Positions 13,232-21,493 of a DNA stretch of 35,232 bases are shown piece by piece. A model generated the notes under the pieces. The model had not been told where the DNA came from. It was given only the letters and a program-made list of their open reading frames with translations, and did no database searches. Source of the DNA: Stutzerimonas stutzeri SDM-LAC (GTDB taxonomy: Bacteria > Pseudomonadota > Gammaproteobacteria > Pseudomonadales > Pseudomonadaceae). Where the stretch lies: the NCBI RefSeq assembly GCF_000235745.1, contig NZ_AGSX01000039.1:1-35232 (forward strand), given 5' to 3'. How positions within the stretch are numbered: the first letter of the stretch is position 1; each line of letters starts with the position of its first letter. The position numbers and the translations under genes are program-made.

Positions 13232-13693
13232 ATGAGCCAGGCCTCTACCAGATTGATTCCGCCGCCACCCTTGGTCTACCTGACTTTCATTGGTTGTGCC
13301 TGGGGCCTGTCGACATGGGTGCCGCTGGACCTGCCTGTACATGAACTGGCGTTCTATGCCGGCTGGGTGTCGATAACGTTGGGCGTCGTGCTGATGCTCT
13401 GGTCGGCCCTGGAAATGCATCGCTATCGCACCACCATCAACCCCTACGGCAAGCCGAGCAGCTTGTTGCAGAGCGGGCCGTTTCGTTTCTCGCGCAATCC
13501 GATCTATCTGGCTGATACCTTTATCTATTGCGGTGTCGGGTTGTTGCTGAACAGCGTCTGGCCGTGGCTGCTGCTGCCCATGCTTATCCTGTGTATGCAG
13601 CGCACCGTGATCATTCATGAAGAGCACCTGCTGCTGCGATTGTTCGGTGATGATTACCGTATGTACCGTCGTCGCGTGCGGCGCTGGATCTGA
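13232..13693 (+). CDS. Isoprenylcysteine carboxyl methyltransferase-like membrane protein
   Basis: This 153-residue integral membrane protein has about four hydrophobic segments. It carries the PEMT/ICMT-like C-terminal signature, with GPFRFSRNPIYLADTFIYCGVGL followed by EEHLLLRLFGDDYRMYRRRVRRWI, where the RNP and E..L...G..Y..Y positions are conserved. The family transfers methyl groups from SAM, but bacterial substrates are mostly unknown. I chose the ATG at 13232 over the further upstream open frame because it begins MSQASTRL before the first membrane helix. It lies between the response regulator and the PilZ gene. The Shine-Dalgarno is weak (CGGGA). Confidence 0.78.
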   Translation: MSQASTRLIPPPPLVYLTFIGCAWGLSTWVPLDLPVHELAFYAGWVSITLGVVLMLWSALEMHRYRTTINPYGKPSSLLQSGPFRFSRNPIYLADTFIYCGVGLLLNSVWPWLLLPMLILCMQRTVIIHEEHLLLRLFGDDYRMYRRRVRRWI

Positions 13694-13737
13694 GCGGTCG
13701 CCTATAGTGAAACTGAGGCTTTCGGGGAGTGGACAGG

Positions 13738-14109
13738 ATGAATGAGACAAGCAGCGACCGCCGGCGCTTCCAGCGCTTTGAATTCGATGCCGAAACGGAG
13801 CTGATGCAGGGGCAGCGTTGCTGGCCCGTGCAACTCCACGATCTTTCGCTGAGGGGTTTGTTGGTGCATTGCCCAGCGGACTGGGATGCCGATCCCGCCC
13901 AGCCGTTCGAAGCACGTATCCGGCTCGCCGATGACGCCGAGGTGCGCATGGAGGTCGAGATGACGCATAGCGAAGGCGAGCTGGTCGGTATGGTCTGCCG
14001 GCATATAGACGTCGACTCGATCAGCCACCTGCGGCGGCTGGTCGAGCTCAACCTCGGTGACGAAGCGCTGCTTGAGCGTGAGCTGGCGGCGCTCGGTGAG
14101 CCTCGGTAG
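13738..14109 (+). CDS. mapZ: PilZ-domain c-di-GMP receptor (MapZ/PA4608-like)
   Basis: This 123-residue single-domain PilZ protein has both c-di-GMP motifs: RxxxR within RRRFQR (R9-R13) and D-x-S-x-x-G at 35-40 (DLSLRG). The C-terminal segment [25 protein letters not shown] closely resembles P. aeruginosa PA4608/MapZ as I recall it. There, c-di-GMP-loaded MapZ binds the chemotaxis methyltransferase CheR1 and alters flagellar behaviour. Function here is inferred from that likeness. The ATG at 13738 follows GGGGAG at eight bases and is preferred to the in-frame GTG at 13729. The stop lies eight bases from the radA stop on the other strand, with no terminator between them. Confidence 0.87.
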   Translation: MNETSSDRRRFQRFEFDAETELMQGQRCWPVQLHDLSLRGLLVHCPADWDADPAQPFEARIRLADDAEVRMEVEMTHSEGELVGMVCRHIDVDSISHLRRLVELNLGDEALLERELAALGEPR

Positions 14110-14116
14110 GCGGTGA

Positions 14117-15478
14117 TTACTCGAACAACGCATCAAGCGCCTGTTCAAGCCGCGTCACCGCGATAATCTGCAGCCCGGCGGGTGCCTCTTTCGGCGCATT
14201 GCCCTTGGGCACGATGGCACGCTTGAAACCATGCTTAGCGGCTTCCTTCAGCCGCTCCTGGCCGCTCGGCACCGGGCGGATCTCGCCGGACAGGCCGACT
14301 TCGCCGAAGACCAAAAGATCAGTATCCAGCGGACGATTGCGCAGACTGGAAATCACCGCTGCCATCAGCGCGAGGTCCGACGCTGTCTCGAGTACCTTAA
14401 CGCCACCCACCACGTTGATGAACACGTCCTGGTCGTAGGTCGGAATGCTGCCGTGGCGATGCAGGACGGCCAGCAGCATGGCCAGGCGATTCTGATCGAG
14501 ACCCAGGGTGACGCGCCGCGGATTGGCCATATGGCTGGTGTCGACCAGCGCCTGTACCTCGACCAGCATCGGCCGGGTGCCTTCCCAGGTGGCCATGACC
14601 ACACTGCCAGGCACCGCTTCCTGGGCACGGGTGAGGAAGATCGCCGAGGGGTTGGTGACTTCCTTCAGGCCCTTGTCGGTCATGCCGAATACGCCCAGCT
14701 CGTTGATGGCGCCGAAACGGTTCTTTACTGCTCTGAGCAAACGCAGACGGCCGTCTGATTCGCCTTCGAAGTACAGCACTGTATCGACCATGTGCTCCAG
14801 CACCCTCGGCCCCGCCAATGCGCCTTCCTTGGTCACGTGACCGACGAGGAAGATCGCCGTGCCGCTCTGCTTGGCATAGCGCACCAGCAGCGCCGCGCTC
14901 TCGCGCACCTGGGCGACGCCGCCGGGTGCCGATTGCAATTGCTCGGTGAAGATGGTCTGGATCGAGTCGATGACCATCACCTTGGGCTTTTCCAGCCGTG
15001 CGGTGGCAATGATTGATTCGATGCAGGTCTCGGTCATCACCTTGAGCTGGTCTTGCGGCAGGTCCAGGCGGCGCGCACGCATGGCCACCTGCTGCTGGGA
15101 TTCCTCGCCGGTGACGTAGAGCGCGGGGAAGCGCTGGGCGATGGCGCAGAGTGTCTGCAGCAGAATGGTGGATTTGCCGATTCCGGGGTCGCCGCCGATC
15201 AGCACCACCGAGCCGTCGACCAGGCCACCGCCGAGCACGCGATCGAGCTCGCCGGATGCCGTGGAGAAGCGCGGTACTTCCTCGACGCTGACTTCGGCGA
15301 GGGTCTTGATGTTGGCTTTCTCACCGGCCCAGCCAGCGCGACCACTCGGCGGTGCTGCACCGTCGATGATGGTTTCCACCAGGGTATTCCAGGCATCACA
15401 ATCGCCGCATTGGCCAGCCCACTTCGGGAAGGTCGAGCCGCATTCGGTGCAACCATACATGCGCTTGGCCTTGGCCAT
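14117..15478 (-). CDS. radA: DNA repair protein RadA
   Basis: This 453-residue RecA-like ATPase promotes branch migration and processing of recombination intermediates. The domains, in order, are a C4 zinc finger (C10, C13, C24, C27 in YGCTECGSTFPKWAGQCGDC), a RecA-type ATPase with Walker A GGDPGIGKST at 95-104, the RadA-specific KNRFG motif at 252-256, and a C-terminal Lon-protease-like domain (GGVKVLETASDLALMAAVIS). The frame extends upstream to 15574, but MAKAKRMYGC at 15478 follows GGAG and gives the usual length. It diverges from the CopD-like gene. Confidence 0.95.
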   Translation of the reverse strand: MAKAKRMYGCTECGSTFPKWAGQCGDCDAWNTLVETIIDGAAPPSGRAGWAGEKANIKTLAEVSVEEVPRFSTASGELDRVLGGGLVDGSVVLIGGDPGIGKSTILLQTLCAIAQRFPALYVTGEESQQQVAMRARRLDLPQDQLKVMTETCIESIIATARLEKPKVMVIDSIQTIFTEQLQSAPGGVAQVRESAALLVRYAKQSGTAIFLVGHVTKEGALAGPRVLEHMVDTVLYFEGESDGRLRLLRAVKNRFGAINELGVFGMTDKGLKEVTNPSAIFLTRAQEAVPGSVVMATWEGTRPMLVEVQALVDTSHMANPRRVTLGLDQNRLAMLLAVLHRHGSIPTYDQDVFINVVGGVKVLETASDLALMAAVISSLRNRPLDTDLLVFGEVGLSGEIRPVPSGQERLKEAAKHGFKRAIVPKGNAPKEAPAGLQIIAVTRLEQALDALFE

Positions 15479-15594
15479 GAGAAACTCCGGGTCGGATGAG
15501 AGGAAGCGCATGATAACGACTGGCTTGATCGACATCAGCCACAAGCACCACGCAAGTCGCGAGACTGTAAACAAATCGAACAGGAGTGAGCCCC

Positions 15595-16029
15595 ATGCGC
15601 CATTTGTTGTTTCTGCACCTGTTGGGTGCCAGTGTCTGGGTGGGTGGTCATTTGGTCCTGTTGTTCAGTGTGCTGCCCGGCGCGCTGAAACACCGTGATG
15701 TCCAGCCGGTGCGCGCATTCGAGCAGCTCTACGAGCGGGTCGGCATTCCGGCCTTGCTGGTCCAGATCGTTACCGGCGTCTGGTTAGCAGGCAAATGGTT
15801 GCCGCATTCGCAGTGGTTCAGCGACTCGCCTATCGCTCATCTGGTTCAGGCCAAGCTGGTTTTACTGGCGTTCACGGCGGTGCTGGGCGTACATGCGCGG
15901 CTGGCGATCATCCCGAAGCTGGATGCGCAGCGTTTGCCACAACTGGGCGTGCATATCGTGCTCATCACGCTGACCGCCGTGGCGTTTGCCTGGGTCGGTA
16001 CGGGATTCAGATTCGGCGGTTTGTTCTAG
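15595..16029 (+). CDS. CopD-family integral membrane protein
   Basis: This 144-residue protein has about four transmembrane segments. It has the family-typical first helix with two histidines (FLHLLGASVWVGGH, H8 and H19) and a later segment VQIVTGVWLAGKW. Proteins of this CopD-like group have been linked to copper handling or haem-like cofactors, but standalone members are mostly uncharacterised, so no function is assigned. The ATG at 15595 lies eight bases after CAGGAG; an in-frame GTG at 15586 is less likely. The 175 bases downstream show no gene. Confidence 0.75.
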   Translation: MRHLLFLHLLGASVWVGGHLVLLFSVLPGALKHRDVQPVRAFEQLYERVGIPALLVQIVTGVWLAGKWLPHSQWFSDSPIAHLVQAKLVLLAFTAVLGVHARLAIIPKLDAQRLPQLGVHIVLITLTAVAFAWVGTGFRFGGLF

Positions 16030-16204
16030 ACGGATGGTTGCTGAGGTGCAGCTGACGCGGCGGGACGGTGCCGGCGAGCAGGGAGCGAGGGGCGGAGATC
16101 GGCGAGTCGGGTAGAGAAAAGGTGTGTGATGTTCAGCATTCGTCCCGCGACCCATCGCCGATAGCTGGCGCGTGGGTGCGGGACATGCACGGTGCTGGGA
16201 TAGC

Positions 16205-16474
16205 TTAGCCGCCGCAGCCACCGCAGCAGCTGCCGCTTGCGTGCTTGAGTTCGCGGCTGATGTCGTTCTTCAGCGTCGCCTGCTCTTGCTTGAGTGCGCT
16301 GAGTGCTTCGTCGTCCAGCGTTACTGCACCGGCTTCGGCGCTACGGATTTTCTGGTCCAGCGCTTCATAAGCGTCTGTCTTGCTCGCGAACGAGGCATTC
16401 TGCTGACGCAGCTTCGCCAGCTGTGCTTGCTTCTCGGGAAAGTCTTTGGCGAGCGCTTGATGTTCGACCTGCAT
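16205..16474 (-). CDS. YdcH-like (DUF465) small coiled-coil protein with Cys/Gly tail
   Basis: This 89-residue charged helical protein contains HQALAKDFPEKQAQLAKLRQ, SFASKTDAYEALDQKIRSAE and a C-terminal LKQEQATLKNDISREL helix, which is the DUF465/YdcH pattern. It ends in an unusual CCGGCGG tail that adds three cysteines. The start ATG at 16474 follows GGAG; the longer upstream frame lacks support. It diverges from mscL across 207 bases. Function is unknown, and the tail may bind metal (inference). Confidence 0.75.
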   Translation of the reverse strand: MQVEHQALAKDFPEKQAQLAKLRQQNASFASKTDAYEALDQKIRSAEAGAVTLDDEALSALKQEQATLKNDISRELKHASGSCCGGCGG

Positions 16475-16681
16475 GGTGTTGCTCCGGGCTGTTTCTGAAG
16501 GTTTGTACATTAGCGGTGCGACTCTCCATTCGTTATTGATGGCGATCAAGATCAGGCTATCCCGCGCCCCGCCCGTCATCGAGCGCTCTGGCGCGGCGGT
16601 TGGCTCCACCTTTGCCTATAATCTCCGAGCCATACGGCCGGCGCTTCAGCCGCACCTTCAATTTGAATGGGATATCCGCAG

Positions 16682-17092
16682 ATGGGCATGATCAGCGAAT
16701 TCAAAGCGTTTGCAGTCAGGGGCAATGTGATCGACATGGCGGTGGGGATTATCATCGGCGCCGCCTTCACCAAGATCGTCTCGTCATTCGTCGCCGATAT
16801 TGTCACGCCGCCATTGGGGCTGTTGATTGGCGGTGTGGATTTCTCGGATCTCTCTATCGTGCTCAAGCAGGCGGTCGGCGATACGCCGGCGGTGACCTTG
16901 AGCTACGGCAGTTTTCTGCAGACGCTGTTTGACTTCATCATCGTGGCTTTCGCCATCTTCCTCGCCGTGAAGGGCATCAACAGCCTGAAGCGCAAGGAAG
17001 CGGAGGCGCCGTCTGCACCGCCAGCGCCAAGCAAGGAAGAAGTGCTGCTCACCGAGATTCGCGATGCATTGCGGGCGCAGAATCGGCCCTGA
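16682..17092 (+). CDS. mscL: Large-conductance mechanosensitive channel MscL
   Basis: This 136-residue inner-membrane channel opens under membrane tension to release solutes after hypo-osmotic shock. The N-terminal amphipathic helix ([18 protein letters not shown]) and TM1 ([20 protein letters not shown]) precede a short periplasmic loop. TM2 ([20 protein letters not shown]) leads into the cytoplasmic C-terminal helix ([16 protein letters not shown]). The start is the ATG at 16682 (MGMISEF, the family N-terminus). Five extra in-frame residues upstream (start 16667) are possible, since the Shine-Dalgarno of either start is weak. It converges on norD with 48 bases between stops. Confidence 0.95.
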   Translation: MGMISEFKAFAVRGNVIDMAVGIIIGAAFTKIVSSFVADIVTPPLGLLIGGVDFSDLSIVLKQAVGDTPAVTLSYGSFLQTLFDFIIVAFAIFLAVKGINSLKRKEAEAPSAPPAPSKEEVLLTEIRDALRAQNRP

Positions 17093-17140
17093 ATCTGATG
17101 CTTGGCGGTATCCAGCCGGCGTTTATGGCTCTGCTTCTGA

Positions 17141-19177
17141 TCAAGCCGTGATCAATCGTTTGAGCCATTCAAGCAGTACGCTTGGCAGCAGTTCAGGTCT
17201 GGGCAGCAAGGCGTATTGCTGGGCACCGAAGATATTCGGCAGGTAGTTTGCGGCCTGGCGATCAATGGTCAGGCAGAAGGTCGAGACGCCCTGCAGGTTG
17301 GCTTCGGTCACTGCCTGTCGCATGTCCTCCACGCCATAGCGACCCTCGTAGTCATCCTTGTCGTTCGGTTTGCCATCGGAGAGCAGCAGCAGTAGACGAT
17401 GCGTGGCGGCCTGCTGCAGCAGTTCACTGCTCGCGTGACGAATCGCCGCGCCGGCGCGGGTGTAGTGTTCCGGCTCCAGCGCGCTGATGTGCAGGGCCAC
17501 GTCCTGGCTGAAGGGTTCGTCGAAGCGTTTCAGTTGGCGCACGATCACGGCATCCGGGCCTTCGCCCGAAAACGCCTGCACCGCGTAAGGCTCACCGAGA
17601 CTTTCCAGCGCGATACAGACGATGAGCAGCGCTTCACGCTCCACATCGATGATTCGGCGTCCGGCTGATACCCAGCCGTCCGTCGAGCCGCTGACATCGA
17701 TCAGCAAGGTAATCGCCAAATCCCGTTCCGTCGTGCGTCGGCTCTGGTACAGCGCATCGGACAACGAGCCACCGGCTCGGAAATCGGCGTAGCTGTCGAT
17801 ATAGGCCTGCAGGTCGATTTCATCACCGTCCAGTTGTCGGCGACGTGTCACGCGGCGGGCCCTCAGCATTTCGAAACGTCGGCGGATCTGGTTCAGCATC
17901 GAACGGTGTTGATCCAGCGTAGCGTTCACCCATTGCTGTGAGCCGGGCAGATTGGGCAGCACGCGAACGGTGGCGCCGGGCTGGCGGTAATGCCCGGTGC
18001 GGTAATCCCATTCGGGGTAATGCAGCCCCTGACCATCGGCAATGGCGCGTTTGAGTTGCAGGGCCGTGTTGCTGTCGGGCGGATCGTCCGAAATCAGTAC
18101 CTCTTTGGGGCGTCCGGGTGTCGATACCAGGCGCGCCTCGGGCAGTTCGGAGAGCATGTCGCCGTACTCGTCGGCGCTGGTGTCCTCGTCATGATCAACC
18201 GGACGATTGAGGCCCAGCGGGTCTTCGGCGTGCTGGTGCGGCTCATCGGCCTGCACCATGAATATGCCGTCGTCGTGCTTGTCCTCATCATCCCTGGCGT
18301 CGCGGATATCGGGACGCCTCGGCAGCTGGGCGCTACGCGGCGGCGTTGTGTCGGTGGAGGTTTCACCGCCGTCCGGCAGCATTCTGGCCGGCTCTGCTGC
18401 GGTACTGCCAGGCCGAAGCAGGCTGCCGGTCCACCAGTCGTGAAGCAGCGGCGCATTGCCGAGCGAACGATCCTGCGCGGATAACCCCAGCGTGGTCAGC
18501 ACTGGATAGATTAACCGCTGCGAATGCGCAGGCGATTCACTGAGCGGGAAATCCTTCGGTGCGTGGCCGCACGGGCTCGCGAGCAACTGACGCAGCAGTG
18601 CTTCAAGCCGCTGGCGCTCCGGCGAGAACGCGGCGAGTGCGGGGCGTTGTTGTAGCGCCTGTTGCCGTAACCGCTCGATCGCGGTGGCCATGCCTGGCAG
18701 CATTTCAGCCAGTGCTTCATCGACCGCCCAGGCTTCGAGCAGCAGGTAGACGTCGGCCTGCAGGGAGGAGAACGTTTCGTCGATGAGGTTGGCACTGCCG
18801 CGTTGGGCGCGTATCGCCTGTTGCAGCGCCATGATTCGATAAAGCTCGTTACCGTGATCGACGTCCTCGATGCCTGAATCGGCGGGCAGCCATAGGCGCT
18901 GGCCATCAGTGGCCGGAACTGGCTGACACTGCCAGGGATGCTGAGCACGACGAAACAGCCGCGCCAGCAAGGTGGGACGCGCGGGAGGCTGCGCGATTCT
19001 GATCGGGTAGCTTGTGCCCGTGATGGCGGTAATCAGCAGGTCGAGGCGAGGCGCCGCATCTGCAAGCACTACGGTCGGCGGGCCTTTCGGCAGCGGACGG
19101 TAACGACGCCATAGCCTCTGCGCAAACACCGTGGCATGGCGCGCGGCGTCGCTGACCAGCTCCTCGGCTTCAGCCAT
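17141..19177 (-). CDS. norD: Nitric oxide reductase activation protein NorD
   Basis: This 678-residue VWA-domain protein, with the AAA+ ATPase NorQ, is needed to activate cNOR, probably by helping insert the non-haem iron FeB. The C-terminal VWA domain has the MIDAS motif DVSGS at 494-498, and later LLLLSDGKPND. A long, charged, low-complexity middle section rich in Asp and Glu lies between the helical N-terminal part and the VWA domain. The start ATG at 19177 (MAEAEELVSDAARH) is the only good candidate after the norQ stop, 74 bases upstream, though no clear Shine-Dalgarno is seen. At 678 residues it is longer than the P. aeruginosa NorD I recall (about 612). It is the last gene of the nor operon. 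Confidence 0.88.
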   Translation of the reverse strand: MAEAEELVSDAARHATVFAQRLWRRYRPLPKGPPTVVLADAAPRLDLLITAITGTSYPIRIAQPPARPTLLARLFRRAQHPWQCQPVPATDGQRLWLPADSGIEDVDHGNELYRIMALQQAIRAQRGSANLIDETFSSLQADVYLLLEAWAVDEALAEMLPGMATAIERLRQQALQQRPALAAFSPERQRLEALLRQLLASPCGHAPKDFPLSESPAHSQRLIYPVLTTLGLSAQDRSLGNAPLLHDWWTGSLLRPGSTAAEPARMLPDGGETSTDTTPPRSAQLPRRPDIRDARDDEDKHDDGIFMVQADEPHQHAEDPLGLNRPVDHDEDTSADEYGDMLSELPEARLVSTPGRPKEVLISDDPPDSNTALQLKRAIADGQGLHYPEWDYRTGHYRQPGATVRVLPNLPGSQQWVNATLDQHRSMLNQIRRRFEMLRARRVTRRRQLDGDEIDLQAYIDSYADFRAGGSLSDALYQSRRTTERDLAITLLIDVSGSTDGWVSAGRRIIDVEREALLIVCIALESLGEPYAVQAFSGEGPDAVIVRQLKRFDEPFSQDVALHISALEPEHYTRAGAAIRHASSELLQQAATHRLLLLLSDGKPNDKDDYEGRYGVEDMRQAVTEANLQGVSTFCLTIDRQAANYLPNIFGAQQYALLPRPELLPSVLLEWLKRLITA

Positions 19178-19251
19178 GGCAGCGGCAAGCGTAGTGGCGA
19201 CGCTTCTCGGCGTGTTTGGCCGCGCAAACGTGGCGCGGGAAGGTGCAGTGG

Positions 19252-20067
19252 CTAAACAAAGGTGCCGTTCACCAGATCGCGCAAGGTGCTGACCATCGAG
19301 GGCTCGTCGGACAGCGGTGAAACCACCGCGGCGTAGCAAGCCTCCCGTACCGGAATGCCGCAGAGGGTCAGCGTGCCGGCCGCGATCAGCAGCCGGGTGC
19401 TAGGGACTTCCGCCAGGCCGCGATCACGCAACTGGCGAATGCGCAGGGCAAGACTGACCAGGCCTTTGGCGAGCGCCGGCTCGATCCCACTTTCGTGCTG
19501 CACGATCAGCGCCTCGTGCTCGGGTGCCGGGAAATCCAGATCCATCGCAACGAAGCGCTGGCGGGTGCTGGGCTTGAGGTCTTTGAGCATGCGCTGGTAG
19601 CCGGGGTTGTAGGACACGACCAGCTGAAAACCGGGTGCTGCCCGAACGTTTTCACCGGTCTTGTCGATTGGCAGCGTTCGCCGGTAATCGGTCAGTGCGT
19701 GCAGCACCACCACGGTGTCCTGCCGCGCCTCGACGACCTCATCGAGATAGCAGATCGCCCCTTCGCGAACGGCTCGGGTTAACGGTCCATCCTGCCAGAC
19801 AGTACCGTCATGGCGGATCAGGTAACGGCCGATCAAGTCACTGGCCGCGAGGTCGTCGTGGCAGGGAATAGTGATCAGCGGCCGACCCAGGCGCCAGGCC
19901 ATGTGCTCGACGAAGCGCGTCTTGCCGCAGCCGGTCGGGCCCTTGAGCATGACCGCCAAACCCCGCTTGTGGCATTGCTCGAACAGCGTGACCTCGTTGC
20001 CCGCGGGCCGGTACCAGGGCTCGCTGTGTGGTTGCTGAGCGGTGAGGTCGTGAACGGACTGATCCAC
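19252..20067 (-). CDS. norQ: MoxR-type AAA+ ATPase NorQ
   Basis: This ATPase of the NorQ/NirQ/CbbQ family works with NorD as the chaperone pair that activates nitric oxide reductase. It has Walker A GPTGCGKT (43-50), Walker B ICYLDE (105-110), the sensor segment VVSYNPGYQ, and the C-terminal CbbQ-type region STRLLIAAGTL. I chose the GTG at 20065-20067, five bases after GAGG, which gives 271 residues and starts eight bases past the norB stop. An alternative GTG at 20097 would add ten residues and overlap norB by 23 bases, but lacks a Shine-Dalgarno. Confidence 0.9.
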   Translation of the reverse strand: MDQSVHDLTAQQPHSEPWYRPAGNEVTLFEQCHKRGLAVMLKGPTGCGKTRFVEHMAWRLGRPLITIPCHDDLAASDLIGRYLIRHDGTVWQDGPLTRAVREGAICYLDEVVEARQDTVVVLHALTDYRRTLPIDKTGENVRAAPGFQLVVSYNPGYQRMLKDLKPSTRQRFVAMDLDFPAPEHEALIVQHESGIEPALAKGLVSLALRIRQLRDRGLAEVPSTRLLIAAGTLTLCGIPVREACYAAVVSPLSDEPSMVSTLRDLVNGTFV

Positions 20068-20074
20068 GCCCACC

Positions 20075-21448
20075 TCAGACGGCCCGGTGGTCTGCACGTA
20101 TGCCGGCTTCTGTCAGGCCGTGTTCCTCGACCTCGAAATGCGGCCGGTAGCTGAAGAAGTCGTAGATAAACAAGCCGACCCCAGTTGCGAAAATGCTGGC
20201 CGTCGAAATCAGCATCACGAAGTGAATCTGAATCTTCAATTGAGTATCCAGGTAGCCCATGCCCATGATCCGTTCCAGGTACACCTGACCGATTCCGGCG
20301 GTGGCGAACGAAAGCGTCATGCCGAACATGCCGGCCAGCTGCAGCCAGAACGCCCAGTAGCCGATGGTGGTGCCTTGTTCAGGCCGCTTGTTGGTCAGCG
20401 ACGGCAGGGCGTAGGTGATCATCGCCAGCACAATCATGGCGTAGGCGCCATAAAACGCCGCGTGACCGTGCATGGCGGTGATCAGCGTGCCGTGGGTCCA
20501 CTTGTTGATGCTTGGCCAGGTATGCGCCAGCCCCAGCAAGCCCGCGCCGAACAGGGTGAAAATCGTGCTGCCAAGGGTCCAGTGCAGCGCCAGCGAGTTG
20601 GGGTGTGCCATGCCTGAGCGGCGCATGGCGCTATAGGCATACATCGCCATGCCGATGATCGCGAGCGGCTCCAGCGCGCTGAAGAAACCGCCAATCGGCA
20701 GCCAGTAATGCGGCACGCCGACCCAGTAGTAATGGTGCGCGGTGCCGATAATGCCGGCGATGAATACCAGGCCGACGATCACGTACAGCCACTTCTCCAG
20801 CACTTCACGATCCGCCCCGGAGAGGCGAATCAGCAGATACGCGAGAAAGGCGCCCATGATCATCATCCACACGCCCTCGACCCACAGGTGAATGGTCCAC
20901 CAGCGGTAGAAGATGGAGACCGTGTAGTTCTCGTAATGCAGCAGGGCGGGGAAGAACAGCACGGCGGAGCTGACCAGTCCGAGCAGCAGCACACCCTCGG
21001 TGGTCGTGAATCGGCCTGATTTCTTGATCGTCATGCCGATGTTGTAGAGGAAGATCAGCATGCAGATGACGATGACGATTTTATGCGGCAGCGGCTGCTC
21101 CAGCAGCTTGTTGCCGGTGCCGTAACCGAACAGGTAGCCGATGATCGCGGTAACGCCCATGGCGGTCCACAGCCCCAGCTGGATGTAAGCGAGCTTGGTG
21201 CTGTGTAGTTCGGTGCGCGACTCATCGGGCACCATCCAGTAGGTTGCGCCCATGAAGCCGGTCAGGACCCAGACGATCAGCAGGTTGGTGTGGATGACCT
21301 TGGTGACGTCGAACGGCAGGATGTTCAGCAGCGGATCCGGACCGAGGTATTTGGTGGCCGACAGCAGGCCGAACACCAATTGCAGTCCGAACAGCACCAT
21401 TGCGACGGCGAAGTACCAGTAGGCGACCGATTGTGATTTATAGCGCAT
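20075..21448 (-). CDS. norB: Nitric oxide reductase catalytic subunit NorB (divergent cNOR type)
   Basis: This 457-residue inner-membrane haem-copper-superfamily subunit with about 12 helices reduces NO to N2O. Haem and FeB ligands are all present: H53 (VIHTNLLIVW), H187 and E191 (IHLWVEGVW), H238/H239 (GTAHHYYWVG), E260 (FSALEPL), H327 and H329 (AMHGHAAFYG). Compared by memory with P. stutzeri and P. aeruginosa NorB, two conserved glutamates are changed. GREFLEQP becomes GNKLLEQP (K114), and VEGVWE becomes VEGVWM (M195). The C-terminus also differs. It is thus a divergent member, not the main pseudomonad NorB. The ATG at 21448 follows AGGGG and begins MRYKSQSVAYWY. The frame upstream to 21493 lies in the norC-norB gap. 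Confidence 0.9.
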   Translation of the reverse strand: MRYKSQSVAYWYFAVAMVLFGLQLVFGLLSATKYLGPDPLLNILPFDVTKVIHTNLLIVWVLTGFMGATYWMVPDESRTELHSTKLAYIQLGLWTAMGVTAIIGYLFGYGTGNKLLEQPLPHKIVIVICMLIFLYNIGMTIKKSGRFTTTEGVLLLGLVSSAVLFFPALLHYENYTVSIFYRWWTIHLWVEGVWMMIMGAFLAYLLIRLSGADREVLEKWLYVIVGLVFIAGIIGTAHHYYWVGVPHYWLPIGGFFSALEPLAIIGMAMYAYSAMRRSGMAHPNSLALHWTLGSTIFTLFGAGLLGLAHTWPSINKWTHGTLITAMHGHAAFYGAYAMIVLAMITYALPSLTNKRPEQGTTIGYWAFWLQLAGMFGMTLSFATAGIGQVYLERIMGMGYLDTQLKIQIHFVMLISTASIFATGVGLFIYDFFSYRPHFEVEEHGLTEAGIRADHRAV

Positions 21449-21493
21449 GGCTGAACCCCTGCATGTTCGTCCGGCGGGCAGTGCGCACCGCAC

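Noticed and set aside
17138-17154. TGATCA-N5-TGATCA dyad at the norD/mscL junction as a terminator or operator
   Set aside because: It lies over the norD stop codon, has no T run and does not match a known operator; chance is sufficient.
19178-19339. Extended N-terminus of NorD
   Set aside because: The extension overlaps the end of norQ, has no Shine-Dalgarno and no NorD character; the ATG at 19177 begins the recognisable protein.
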